DNA of 64,000 nt from an uncultured Allorhizobium sp. (GTDB lineage: Bacteria > Pseudomonadota > Alphaproteobacteria > Rhizobiales > Rhizobiaceae), in the NCBI GenBank assembly GCA_958439205.1, contig OY288189.1, positions 4,469,631 through 4,533,630 of the forward strand, read 5' to 3'. The notes under the pieces were generated by a model. The model was given only the letters and a program-made list of their open reading frames with translations. It was not told where the DNA came from and ran no database searches. Below are positions 48,548-59,700 of this stretch, piece by piece. Within the stretch, counting starts at the first letter, position 1. Each line of letters starts with the position of its first letter. The position numbers and the translations under genes are program-made.

Positions 48548-49282
48548 TTAGCCCTCGAGGGCGCGCGAGATCCGTCTGGACAGTTCCACGGGGTTCTTCA
48601 GAACGATGGCGCGGCTGGTGCGCTCCACCAGCTGCTCGCGCGCCAGCCTCGACATTTCGCGCGACACCGTCTCGCGGCTCGCACCGATATGCTCGGCCAG
48701 CTCCGCATGCACGAGCGGCGGCGAAATGATGCGTTCGCGGCCGCCGTCGTTGCGCACGCGCGAGAGGCGCAGCAGCGTGTTGTAGAGGCGGTGCTTGGTA
48801 TCGAGGAAGGACAGCTCCGACAGGCGGTCGTTCATGGCGCGGATACGCTTGGACAGGAGCTGCAACAGGGTCAGCGCCACATCCGATCTCTGCCGCAGGA
48901 TGTCGTGAAAGACGATGCAGGGAATGACAGTCACTGTCGCGTCGCTGACGGCCATGAGGCTCGCCGAGCGCGCCATGTCGTCGATGGCCGCCTGCTCGCC
49001 CAGAATATCACCACGCTTGAAGCTGCCGAGGATCGCTTCCTTGCCGACAGAGAATCTAAGGACCGCGCGGATCTCCCCCGTCTGGACCACGAAGACATCC
49101 TTGGACATGTCTTCGAAATCGACGAGGCTCTCCCCCGCACTCAAGGTGCGAGAATGGCAGCGAGCAAGCCATTCACGGTCTTCTTCCGGCGAGAGGCCAG
49201 CAAAAATCGCACAACCGCGCAGTGTCGGCGGCGTACTTGCCGGAAGCGGCAGGGCGGAACCTGTCGTAGCGTTTGCTTTCAT
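48548..49282 (-). CDS. Crp/Fnr-family transcriptional regulator
   Basis: A 244-residue regulator. The cyclic-nucleotide-type beta-roll lies at about 25-145 (LSAGESLVDFEDMSKDVFVVQTGEIRAVLRFSVGKEAILGSFKRGDILGEQAAID, cited for location) and the winged helix at 165-235, with AELAEHIGASRETVSREMSRLAREQLVE as the recognition region. The N-terminal CxxC cluster of oxygen-sensing FNR proteins is absent. The ligand may be cAMP or none. It converges with the mutarotase gene with three bases between stops and has no obvious partner. Confidence 0.88.
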   Translation of the reverse strand: MKANATTGSALPLPASTPPTLRGCAIFAGLSPEEDREWLARCHSRTLSAGESLVDFEDMSKDVFVVQTGEIRAVLRFSVGKEAILGSFKRGDILGEQAAIDDMARSASLMAVSDATVTVIPCIVFHDILRQRSDVALTLLQLLSKRIRAMNDRLSELSFLDTKHRLYNTLLRLSRVRNDGGRERIISPPLVHAELAEHIGASRETVSREMSRLAREQLVERTSRAIVLKNPVELSRRISRALEG

Positions 49283-49439
49283 TTACAGATTACTTGTCGT
49301 GTTCATGACGGTGAGGCTTACTTATTCGCTGGCCTTGATCGATAGCAAGATGCCGAAAACCAAGACCCTTACAATTCGGCTACCGGATATCGTAGAATTT
49401 CATTCAATTTGGAACAATGCAGAAACGCAGCTGAGAAAG

Positions 49440-50480
49440 TCAACCGATCGCCCCTGAAGAGGGTCCCCAGACATCCGTCAGAGCGAAGCCGCGCTCGAAA
49501 GGGTCGAAGGGATCCAGCGCCACCTGATGCAGCCCGAAGGTGAAGCCACGGCCGCTGATGGTCGGGATGACCGCCGGGCGTCCAGCAACTTCCGCAAGGG
49601 CCGAGAAGCCGACTTCGAACTCGGAGCCGATGATCGACCGCGACAGCATCGTGTCGCCGACCTTCACCTTGCCACGCGCGTGAAGCGTCGCCAGATTGGC
49701 CGAGTTGCCGGTACCACAGGGCGAACGGTCGACGCGGCCCGGCCACATGGTCGTGCAGGTGCGGATTGCGCCATCGGGATCGACATCGCGGAACATCACA
49801 TAGGCCACGCCCGAGATCGCCGGGATTTCGGGATGGACCACCGGGATCTTTCGGTTGATCTCTTCTTTCAGGATCATGCCGGCTTCGACCAGCGCCCGGG
49901 CATTGCCCTTCTCGACGGTGAGACCTACCTGGCCAACGTCAACCAGCGCGTAGAAGATGCCGCCGTAACTCAGGTCAAAGGTGATGCGGCCCCATTGCTC
50001 GGTGTCGAGCGTCACATCAAGCTCATGGACGAAGGACGGGACCATGGTGAGCTTCACCCGCTCGCAGCGCCCGTCGCGGCAGGTTGCCGTTGCCTTGACG
50101 AGGCCGGCTGCCGTTTCCAGCATCACGATCGTCTCGGGCTCCTGCATCTCGACCATGCCGCTTTCCAGAAGCGCCGTCGTCACACAGATCGAGTTGGAGC
50201 CGGAGCTCGCATGGGCCTGGTCCGGCTGCAGGATGACGAAAGCTGCATCGGCTGCCGGGTTCTTGGGCGGCAGCAGCAGGTTGACGGAGCCTATCGGCGC
50301 ACCGCGCGGCTCAAGCACCAGCATGCGCCTCAGCGCCTCGCCCTTGGGATCCGTATTCAGCCAGAGCAATTGCTCCGCCACGGTCTCCCCCGGGATCTTC
50401 GGCACGCCGCCAATGGCGACTTTTCCGATTTCACCTTCGGCATGTACGTCGAGCAGCTGAAGCGTGCGCTTCCATCTCAT
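49440..50480 (-). CDS. Proline racemase-family enzyme (Ser/Cys type), hydroxyproline metabolism
   Basis: A 346-residue member of the proline racemase/hydroxyproline epimerase/dehydratase family. It begins MRWKRTLQLLDVHAEGEIGKV. The first catalytic position, Cys in racemases, is Ser here (AHASSGSNSICV, about residue 93), while the second is the conserved Cys in VDRSPCGTGNSANLATL. Family studies associate a Thr or Ser at the first site with trans-3-hydroxyproline dehydratase activity, sometimes with epimerase activity as well. ATG 50480 matches the family start; an upstream GTG at 50507 is possible. No transporter or oxidase for hydroxyproline is in the window. Confidence 0.85.
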   Translation of the reverse strand: MRWKRTLQLLDVHAEGEIGKVAIGGVPKIPGETVAEQLLWLNTDPKGEALRRMLVLEPRGAPIGSVNLLLPPKNPAADAAFVILQPDQAHASSGSNSICVTTALLESGMVEMQEPETIVMLETAAGLVKATATCRDGRCERVKLTMVPSFVHELDVTLDTEQWGRITFDLSYGGIFYALVDVGQVGLTVEKGNARALVEAGMILKEEINRKIPVVHPEIPAISGVAYVMFRDVDPDGAIRTCTTMWPGRVDRSPCGTGNSANLATLHARGKVKVGDTMLSRSIIGSEFEVGFSALAEVAGRPAVIPTISGRGFTFGLHQVALDPFDPFERGFALTDVWGPSSGAIG

Positions 50481-50712
50481 GTCACAATTCCCACAGTCGG
50501 TCGACACGCCCGCACAGATGCGGGCCCTAGCCCTTCAAGAGCACAGCTGACTGCCTGACCTCAAGGGGAGACGTCACAGGTCATCACCTGCAACGTTGCC
50601 GGAAACTGTTAATTCAGCTTGACCGCATATCCAAGTGCTTTGTTGAATGAAATGCGCCAACGGAAACGGCAACGCTGCCATAAGCGTCAATGAAGCCGGT
50701 GACGAGACCTCG

Positions 50713-53562
50713 TCAGGCCGCGGCGAAATCGTCGTGATAGAGCGTCAGACCCGCTTTCACATGGGCAAAGACGACAGCCGAGCCCGCACCATTGCCATCG
50801 GCATCATAGGCAATCGCGCCAGTGGCCTTGTCATGGAGAATACGCTGATATGCCGTCGTCGCGACGGTTCCCGTCCCGAAGTTTTCCTCGAGCAAGGTTC
50901 CGAGATAGCCGATATCTGAAAAAGCACTCGCGTCGATCAAGATCTGGTCCAGGGTCCCGTCGAAATCCATGATTCGGTCCGCATTGCCTGTTCCAATCTC
51001 ATCGAAGACGAACATGTCGGCTCCGGCTCCGCCCGTGAGTGTGTCGGTGCCGAGACCGCCGTAGAGCCAGTCATCGCCGACGCCTCCGTCCAGACGATCA
51101 TTTCCGGACCCGCCGAAGAGGTTGTCATTGCCGGTCCCGCCGATGAGGACATCATTCCCACCGTTCCCGTAGAGCGTGTCATTACCGCCGGCGCCGTTGA
51201 GGGTGTTGGCTCCACTGCCACCCGTCATGACGTTATCGAGTTCGTTGCCGGTTCCAGAAAAGGAGCGAGACCCGAGATAGGTGAGGTTCTCAACATGAGC
51301 GCCGAGGCGGTAGCTCGTCAAAGTCGTCTGCACGGTATCCGTGCCACCACTCGCGATTTCCGCGACGACGTCGCGCAGATTGTCCACCACGTAAGCGTCG
51401 TTGCCGGCGCCACCGGTCATGCGGTCGATGCCGGATCCTCCATTGAGGTAGTCGTGGCCGTCACCGGTCGACAGAACATCGTTCCCGCTCCCGCCATAAA
51501 CAGTATCGTTGCCCCCACCGCCGGAGATGCTGTCGTTGCCGGCGCCACCGGACAAGACATCGTCTCCGGTTGCGCCCCAGATCTTGTTGGACAGGTCATT
51601 GCCCGTGCCAATGAAATTGCCATCGCCCATGTAGACGAGGTTCTCGACCCAGGATGTCAGCGTGTAAGCCTGGAGGTTCGTCCGCACGGTATCGGTGTTG
51701 CCGTTGCGCGCTTCCGCTACGACATCCCCGATGGAATCGACGATATAGGTATCGTCTCCGACGCCTCCGACCATACGGTCGGCGCCCGCTCCGCCATCGA
51801 GCATATCGTGGCCGGCACCTCCGATCAGCGTGTCGTTGCCGCCCGCGCCGCGCAGCGTGTCATTGCCATTGCCGCCATCAAGATGCTCCATGGCATCTGT
51901 GCCCGCGAGCGTATCGGCAGATTGCCCGCCCCGCTTCACGATTGGCGTCAACTGAACATCGTCGTTGACGATCGAGACTGTCGCAGATGCCGTGGCAAGG
52001 CTGAGGCCGAGCGACGGGGATGAGAGCGTGAGGGCGAAGTTCTCCTTCAGCTCGAAGGCCGTGTCGGGGGCGAGGTAGATTGTGATGGTTTTCGATATCT
52101 CACCGGCGGCGAACGCCACGGTGCCCGACTGTGCGCCGGCAAAATCTTGCGCATTCGCGGCGCTGGAGCCCGTTCCCGCCACACGCCAGGTCAGCGTTTC
52201 GTCTGAAAGTGCCGCCTTGCTCAGCGATACGGTGAAGGTAACGGCCGTCGGCTCACCCGATCCTTCGGTCACTTCGATCGTATCAGCGCTCACCGAAACG
52301 AGCGCCGGCAGCAGGTTGGAATCAAGAAGCGACTCAAAACTCCGCTCGACATTGAGCGAGTCGATGAAGCGCTCCACCGCCGTCACGCTATCGGTACCGA
52401 TCACGAGCCCCATAAAGGTAAAGGTTGCCGTCGCCACGCTGTAGGTCCAGCTGATGTTCGACCAGCTGTCGTTGAAAATCACGACATCGCTTCCGGCACC
52501 GCCGTCAATGGTGTCGTTGCCGGCGCCACCGGCGATCGTGTCATTGCCATCCAGTGCCCGGATGGTGTCATTGCCGCCATTGGTGGTGATGACGTTATCG
52601 CGGGAATTGCCCTGTACGGTGTCGTTGCCGTTCCCGGTAACCGCATTCTCGATCCATGCGCCGCGTGCGATTGAAATGTTTATCGTCATGCTGTTGGCCG
52701 ACGAGAAAGAGCCAGGCGCCAGGTCGAGGCTGCTGGCGATATTCCAGCCGGACAGGTTCAACGTATCGGTGCCGCCAGCATCCCAGATGCAGATGATCGG
52801 ATTGAGGTTCTGGGTGAAGTCGAAGATCGCCGCAGTCGCGCCGGTGACATTGGACAGAAAGCCGTAGATGGTGTCGCCGGTGCGGGTGGTCGTATCGACA
52901 CCATACATGGCCTGCATGGCCATGATGTCGTTCATCATCGGGGTCTGGGGCGAATAGAGCCTGCCGTCGCCACCGACCCAGTCGGCCCATGCGACCAGAC
53001 CCTGGCCATTCGCCGAACCCGACCCCCAAGACGGCCCAAAATAAGACATCACCGAATAGACCGTCGAATCCTGGTAGGACGACGGTGCATCGGCGCTGCC
53101 GTTGTATTCACCCATATGTTCAAGCCCGAGCGCGTGGCCGATTTCGTGTACGAAGGTCAGGAATCCGTGTGCGCCGATCTTCGGCGTCATCAGATCGTTG
53201 GTGCCCTGGCTGGGATTATAGGCGCTGTTGATCCAGACGCTGCCAACGGTCGGGAAATAGGCATGGGCATAGGAGACGCCCGACGTCGAATTGCCGAACT
53301 CGATGTTCGAGGCGATGCTCGTCGTGCCGGCAGCAACTTTCTGAATGGAGGTCGCGATCACATCGTCCCAAAGCGTCAGCGCCAGTTCAGCGCGCGCCTG
53401 CTGGGTCGCATTGAAGGCCGAGAAGCCTGTGCCCTCGCCATTGTAACGCGCCATGCCTGTCACAGTCGTCGGAAATGAATAGGTAATAACCGATCCGGAC
53501 CATTTGGAACCCGAATTGAGCTGGTTGATCACCTGCTGATCGGTCCACGAAGACAATGCCAT
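50713..53562 (-). CDS. Serralysin-type RTX metalloprotease
   Basis: A 949-residue secreted protease. The N-terminal catalytic domain has the zinc site HEIGHALGLEH (139-149) and Met-turn SVMSYF (170-175), as in serralysin (family M10B), and NDIMAMQAMYG nearby. Glycine-Asp calcium-binding RTX nonapeptides (GGAGNDTIDGG types) begin at about 310; a Calx-beta domain spans about 435-550 (EVTEGSGEPTAVTFTVSLS), then more RTX repeats to about 850 and a C-terminal region ending HDDFAAA, fitting type I secretion. No cleavable signal peptide. ATG 53562 (MALSSWTDQQ) matches its neighbour's start. Type I secretion genes are not in the window. Likely calcium-dependent and secreted. Confidence 0.92.
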   Translation of the reverse strand: MALSSWTDQQVINQLNSGSKWSGSVITYSFPTTVTGMARYNGEGTGFSAFNATQQARAELALTLWDDVIATSIQKVAAGTTSIASNIEFGNSTSGVSYAHAYFPTVGSVWINSAYNPSQGTNDLMTPKIGAHGFLTFVHEIGHALGLEHMGEYNGSADAPSSYQDSTVYSVMSYFGPSWGSGSANGQGLVAWADWVGGDGRLYSPQTPMMNDIMAMQAMYGVDTTTRTGDTIYGFLSNVTGATAAIFDFTQNLNPIICIWDAGGTDTLNLSGWNIASSLDLAPGSFSSANSMTINISIARGAWIENAVTGNGNDTVQGNSRDNVITTNGGNDTIRALDGNDTIAGGAGNDTIDGGAGSDVVIFNDSWSNISWTYSVATATFTFMGLVIGTDSVTAVERFIDSLNVERSFESLLDSNLLPALVSVSADTIEVTEGSGEPTAVTFTVSLSKAALSDETLTWRVAGTGSSAANAQDFAGAQSGTVAFAAGEISKTITIYLAPDTAFELKENFALTLSSPSLGLSLATASATVSIVNDDVQLTPIVKRGGQSADTLAGTDAMEHLDGGNGNDTLRGAGGNDTLIGGAGHDMLDGGAGADRMVGGVGDDTYIVDSIGDVVAEARNGNTDTVRTNLQAYTLTSWVENLVYMGDGNFIGTGNDLSNKIWGATGDDVLSGGAGNDSISGGGGNDTVYGGSGNDVLSTGDGHDYLNGGSGIDRMTGGAGNDAYVVDNLRDVVAEIASGGTDTVQTTLTSYRLGAHVENLTYLGSRSFSGTGNELDNVMTGGSGANTLNGAGGNDTLYGNGGNDVLIGGTGNDNLFGGSGNDRLDGGVGDDWLYGGLGTDTLTGGAGADMFVFDEIGTGNADRIMDFDGTLDQILIDASAFSDIGYLGTLLEENFGTGTVATTAYQRILHDKATGAIAYDADGNGAGSAVVFAHVKAGLTLYHDDFAAA

Positions 53563-53709
53563 GCGATGCTCCACCATGCTTTCACCGCACCAGCGGTGAT
53601 TTCGCACCCGGAAGCTATCATTCGTGTTTTAGAGTCTGGTTACGGAAGGCGGTAAATACCACCCAACCGTTGTGCCAACAATTTTAGCGAATTGGCGGCA
53701 GCCCCGCTT

Positions 53710-56700
53710 TCAGGCGACGGTGAAATCATTGTGGTCAAGCGCGGTTCCACCGGTCAACCGGGCGAAGACGACGGGATCAATCGCACCGCTGCCATCGGCG
53801 TCGTAGAAGATGTTGCCAGAGTTTTGATCATAGAGAATGCGCTGCTCCGCCGTCGTCGCCTCACTTCCCTGCCCAAACGCGGCTTCCAGCAGCGGGCCCA
53901 AATCTCCGGTATCGGTGAAGACATCCATGTCGAGCAGAATCGTGTCAGCGGCGCTGTTGAAATCGCTAATCGTGTCTGCATTCTCGTCGCCGAAGGCATC
54001 AAAGAAGAATATGTCCGCACCCGTGCCGCCGATGAGGATGTCATTACCCTCGCCGCCGAAGAGCCAGTCATTGCCGACGCCTCCATCGAGCGTATCGTCT
54101 CCGAGACCGCCGGTCAGGACGTTGGCCAGCGTGTTGCCCGTGCCGGTGAAGGCACCGGTGCCGTCGAAGCTCAGGTTCTCGACATGCGCGCCCAGCGTAT
54201 AAGCCGCAAGCGTCGTGAACACCGTGTCCGTGCCCGCCGATACCAGTTCCGTCACCACGTCGCCGGCATTGTCGACATAGTAGCTGTCGTTGCCGACGCC
54301 GCCCGCCATCGTGTCGGCGCCGTCCTCGCCGTCGAGCAGGTCGTTGCCGATGCCGCCCACAAGGCTGTCATTGCCGAGACCGCCGTAAAGACGGTCGTTG
54401 CCTGCTGCACCGTCCAACGTGTCTGCGCCGGTACCGCCCGTCATCATATTGGCATCGGCACTGCCGATCCCCTTGAACGCACCTGTGCCGACATATTCCA
54501 GATTGTCGACATAGGCCGATAGCGTGAAGCTCGACGCCGTCACCCGCACCGTGTCGACGCCGCCGTTCACCGCTTCCGTGATCACATCCTTCGCCGAGTC
54601 GACAAAATAGGTGTCATCGCCCGCGCCGCCGCTCATCTGGTCGTTGCCCGTGCCACCGTCGAGGATGTCGCTCAAAGCACCCCCGATCAACCGGTCGTCG
54701 CCCGCCTCGCCGTAGAGCGCGTTCTCGCCGCCACCACCATTCAGCGTGTCGTTACCCGCCCCGCCATAGAGCGTGTCATTGCCGATCCCGCCGACAATGC
54801 TGTTGGCCAGCGTGTTGCCAATGCCCGTCCAGGACGACGTGCCCGTATAGACCAGACCCTCGATCCAGGCCCCCAGCGTGTAGCGCTCCAGCGTCGTGCG
54901 GATCGTGTCTGTACCACCTGTCGAGGTCTCGATGACCGCATCGCCGATATTGTCGACGATATAGGTGTCGTTGCCGGCCCCGCCGGTCATATCGTCTTCG
55001 CCCTCACCGCCGTCGAGGGTATCATTACCCGAGGAAGCGATTAGCACGTCATGGCCGAGGCCACCGCGAAGCGTGTCGTTGCCGCCGCCTCCGCTGATCC
55101 GGTCGGTGCCATCCGTGCCGGTCAGCGTCTGCGCCTTGGTCGTGCCGGTGATGATATTGTAGGTCGGCGCCGTCTCGTCGTTGAGGATCGTCATCGTCGC
55201 CGTCGATGGGCCGCGCCATAGTCCCTCCGACAAGGCGCCAAGCACGACCGAGAAGGTCTCGTCAGTCTCGTACTTCGTGTCGCCCCGCAGCGTGATGCTG
55301 ATCGTCTTCTCCGTTTCGCCCGCCGCAAAGGTCAGGACGCCGCTCGTCTCACCCAGAATGTCGGCAAAGTTCGCCGGCTGCGCGCCAGACCCCGCCACCG
55401 ACCAGGCCACTGTCTCCTCCACGGCCGAGGCCATGGTCAGGGAAACCGTGAAGGTCACCGTTTGCTCGCCCGCATCACCTTCGAGGATACTCTCCTCGTC
55501 CGCTACGATCGAGACTTCCGGCACGAAGTCACCGGGAGTGATAAGGAAGGCCGCTGAGCGATCGATGCCAGCTGCGTCCCGGAACGTCTCGACACCGGTC
55601 ACCACATCGCCACCGATCAGCGTGCCCATGAAGCGGAAGGTCGCCGTCGCAATGTCGGTCACCACCCAGCTGATGTTCGCCCAGAGGTCGGCGAAAATGA
55701 CGGTGTCGTCGCCGCCGCCGCCATCGATCGTGTCCGCACCCGTTCCACCGACGAGGATGTCATTGCCCTCGCCGCCGGAGAGCCAGTCATTGCCGTCGAG
55801 GCCGCTCAGCACATCATCGCCCTCGCCACCCGTCAGGACATTGGCCAGCGTGTTGCCTGTGCCGGTGAAGTCACCTGAGCCGTCGTAGGTCAGGTTCTCG
55901 ACATGCGCGCCCAGCGTATAGGCCGCGAGCGTCGTGAACACCGTGTCCGTGCCCGCAGACACCAGTTCGGTCACCACGTCGCCGGCATTGTCGACATAGT
56001 AGCTGTCGTTGCCGACGCCGCCCGCCATCGTGTCGGCGCCGTCCTCGCCGTCGAGCAGGTCGTTGCCGATGCCGCCCACAAGGCTGTCATTGCCGAGACC
56101 GCCGTAAAGACGGTCATTGCCCGCCGCACCGTCGAGCACATCGGCGCCGATACCGCCCGTCATCGTGTTGGCATCGGCACTGCCGATCCCCTTGAAGGCA
56201 CCGGTGCCGACATATTCCAGATTGTCGACATAGGCCGATAGCGTGAAGCTCGACGCCGTCACCCGCACCGTGTCGATGCCGCCGTTCACCGCTTCCGTGA
56301 TCACATCCTTCGCCGAGTCGACGAAGTAGGTGTCGTCGCCCGCGCCGCCGCTCATCTGGTCGTTGCCCGTGCCACCGTCCAGGATGTCGTTCTGCGCCCC
56401 GCCAATCAGACGGTCGTCGCCTGCCTCGCCGTAAAGCGTGTTCTCGCCGCCACCACCATTCAGCGTGTCGTTACCCGCCCCGCCATAGAGCGTGTCATTG
56501 CCGATCCCGCCGACAATGCTGTTGGCCAGCGTGTTGCCAATGCCCGTCCAGGACGACGTGCCCGTATAGACCAGACCCTCGATCCAGGCCCCCAGCGTGT
56601 AGCGCTCCAGCGTCGTGCGGATCGTGTCTGTACCACCTGTCGAGGTCTCGATGACCGCATCGCCGATATTGTCGACGATATAGGTGTCGTTGCCGGCCCC

Positions 56701-59700
56701 GCCGGTCATATCGTCTTCGCCCTCACCGCCGTCGAGGGTATCATTACCCGAGGAAGCGATTAGCACGTCATGGCCGAGGCCACCGCGAAGCGTGTCGTTG
56801 CCGCCGCCTCCGCTGATCCGGTCGGTGCCATCCGTGCCGGTCAGCGTCTGCGCCTTGGTCGTGCCGGTGATGATATTGTAGGTCGGCGCCGTCTCGTCGT
56901 TGAGGATCGTCATCGTCGCCGTCGATGGGCCGCGCCATAGTCCCTCCGACAAGGCGCCAAGCACGACCGAGAAGGTCTCGTCAGTCTCGTACTTCGTGTC
57001 ACCCCGCAGCGTTATGCTGATCGTCTTCTCCATCTCGCCGGCTGCAAAGGTCAGGACGCCGCTCGTGTCACCCAGAATGTCGGCGAAGTTCGCCGGCTGC
57101 GCGCCAGACCCCGCCACCGACCAGGCCACCGTCTCCTCCACGGCCGAGGCCATGGTCAGGGACACCGTGAAGGTCACCGTCTGCTCGCCCGCGTTGCCTT
57201 CCGCAACGCTTGGCGCATCCGCCACGATCGAAACCTCCGGCACGAAATCGCCGGGCGTGATCAGGAAGGCCGCCGTGCGATCGATGCCGGCCGAATCCCG
57301 GAACGTCTCGACGCCGGTCACGACGTCAGAACCGATCAGCGTGCCCATGAAGCGGAACGTCGCCGTCGCAACCTCGTAGATCCAGCTGATGTTCGACCAG
57401 AGGTCGCCGAAATAGACAAAATCGTCGCCGTCGCCGCCCTCGATCGTGTCTGCGCCCGTCCCACCGATGAGGATGTCATTGCCCTCGCCGCCGAAGAGCC
57501 AGTCATTGCCGTCGAGGCCGCTCAGCGTGTCGTTGCCGTCGCCGCCCGTCAGGCGGTTGGCCAGCGTGTTGCCCGTGCCGGTGAAGGCACCGATGCCGTC
57601 GTAGGTCAGGTTCTCGACATGCGCGCCCAGCGTATAAGCCGCAAGCGTCGTGAACACCGTGTCCGTGCCCGCCGATACCAGTTCCGTCACCACGTCGCCG
57701 GCATTGTCGACATAGTAGCTGTCGTTGCCGACGCCGCCCGCCATCGTGTCGGCATCGCCCTCGCCGTCGAGCAGGTCGTTGCCGATCCCGCCCACAAGAC
57801 TGTCTCTGCCCAGCCCGCCATAGAGGATGTCATTGCCCGCTGCGCCGTCGAGAACGTCGGCGCCGATACCGCCCGTCATCGTGTTGGCATCGGCGCTGCC
57901 GATCCCCTTGAACGCACCTGTGCCGACATATTCAAGATTGTCGACATAGGCAGACAGCGTGAAGCTCGACGCCGTCACCCGCACCAGGTCGATACCGCCG
58001 TTTACCGCTTCCGTCACCACGTCCTTCGTCGAATCGACGAAATAGGTGTCGTCGCCCGCACCGCCGCTCATCGCATCGTTGCCCGTGCCACCGTCGAGGA
58101 TGTCGCTCAAAGCACCACCGATCAGACGGTCGTCGCCAGCCTCGCCGTAAAGCGTGTTCTCGCCGCCGCCGCCATTCAGCGTGTCGTTGCCCGCACCGCC
58201 ATAGATCGCATCATTGCCGATCCCGCCGACAATACTGTTGGCCAGCGTGTTGCCAATGCCCGTCCAGGACGACGTGCCCGTATAGACCAGACCCTCGATC
58301 CAGGCCCCCAGCGTGTAGCGCTCCAGCGTCGTGCGGATCGTGTCTGTACCACCTGTCGAGGTCTCGATGACCGCATCGCCGATATTGTCGACGAAGTAGA
58401 TGTCGTTGCCGGCACCGCCGGTCATGTCGTCTTCGCCCTCACCGCCGTCGAGGGTATCATTACCCGAGGAAGCGATCAGCACGTCATGGCCGAGGCCACC
58501 GCGAAGCGTGTCGTTGCCGCCGCCTCCGCTGATCCGGTCGGTGCCATCCGTGCCGGTCAGCGTCTGCGCCTTGGTCGTGCCGGTGATAATATTGTAGGTC
58601 GGCGCCGTCTCGTCGTTGAGGATCGTCATCGTCGCCGTCGATGGGCCGCGCCATAGTCCCTCCGACAAGGCGCCAAGCACGACCGAGAAGGTCTCGTCAG
58701 TCTCGTACTTCGTGTCACCCCGCAGCGTTATGCTGATCGTCTTCTCCATCTCGCCGGCTGCAAAGGTCAGGACGCCGCTCGTGTCACCCAGAATGTCGGC
58801 GAAGTTCGCCGGCTGCGCGCCAGACCCCGCCACCGACCAGGCCACCGTCTCCTCCACGGCCGAGGCCATGGTCAGGGACACCGTGAAGGTCACCGTCTGC
58901 TCGCCCGCGTTGCCTTCCGCAACGCTTGGCGCATCCGCCACGATCGAAACCTCCGGCACGAAATCGCCGGGCGTGATCAGGAAGGCCGCCGTGCGATCGA
59001 TGCCGGCCGAATCCCGGAACGTCTCGACGCCGGTCACGACGTCAGAACCGATCAGCGTGCCCATGAAGCGGAACGTCGCCGTCGCAACCTCGTAGATCCA
59101 GCTGATGTTCGACCAGAGGTCGCCGAAATAGACAAAATCGTCGCCGTCGCCGCCCTCGATCGTGTCTGCGCCCGTCCCACCGATGAGGGTATCATTGCCT
59201 TCGCCGCCGGAGAGCCAGTCATTGCCGTCGAGGCCGCTCAGGATGTCGTTGCCGTCGCCGCCCGTCAGGCGGTTGGCCAGCGTGTTGCCCGTGCCGGTGA
59301 AGGCACCGATGCCGTCGTAGGTCAGGTTCTCGACATGCGCGCCCAGCGTATAAGCCGCAAGCGTCGTGAACACCGTGTCCGTGCCCGCCGATACCAGTTC
59401 CGTCACCACGTCGCCGGCATTGTCGACATAGTAGCTGTCGTTGCCGACGCCGCCCGCCATCGTGTCGGCATCGCCCTCGCCGTCGAGCAGGTCGTTGCCG
59501 ATCCCGCCCACAAGACTGTCTCTGCCCAGCCCGCCATAGAGGATGTCATTGCCCGCTGCGCCGTCGAGAACGTCGGCGCCGATACCGCCCGTCATCGTGT
59601 TGGCATCGGCGCTGCCGATCCCCTTGAACGCACCTGTGCCGACATATTCAAGATTGTCGACATAGGCAGACAGCGTGAAGCTCGACGCCGTCACCCGCAC

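Noticed and set aside
50700..50715. Palindrome TGACGAGACCTCGTCA at the end of the first protease gene
   Set aside because: The loop would be two bases and no T tract follows, so neither terminator nor operator can be supported.
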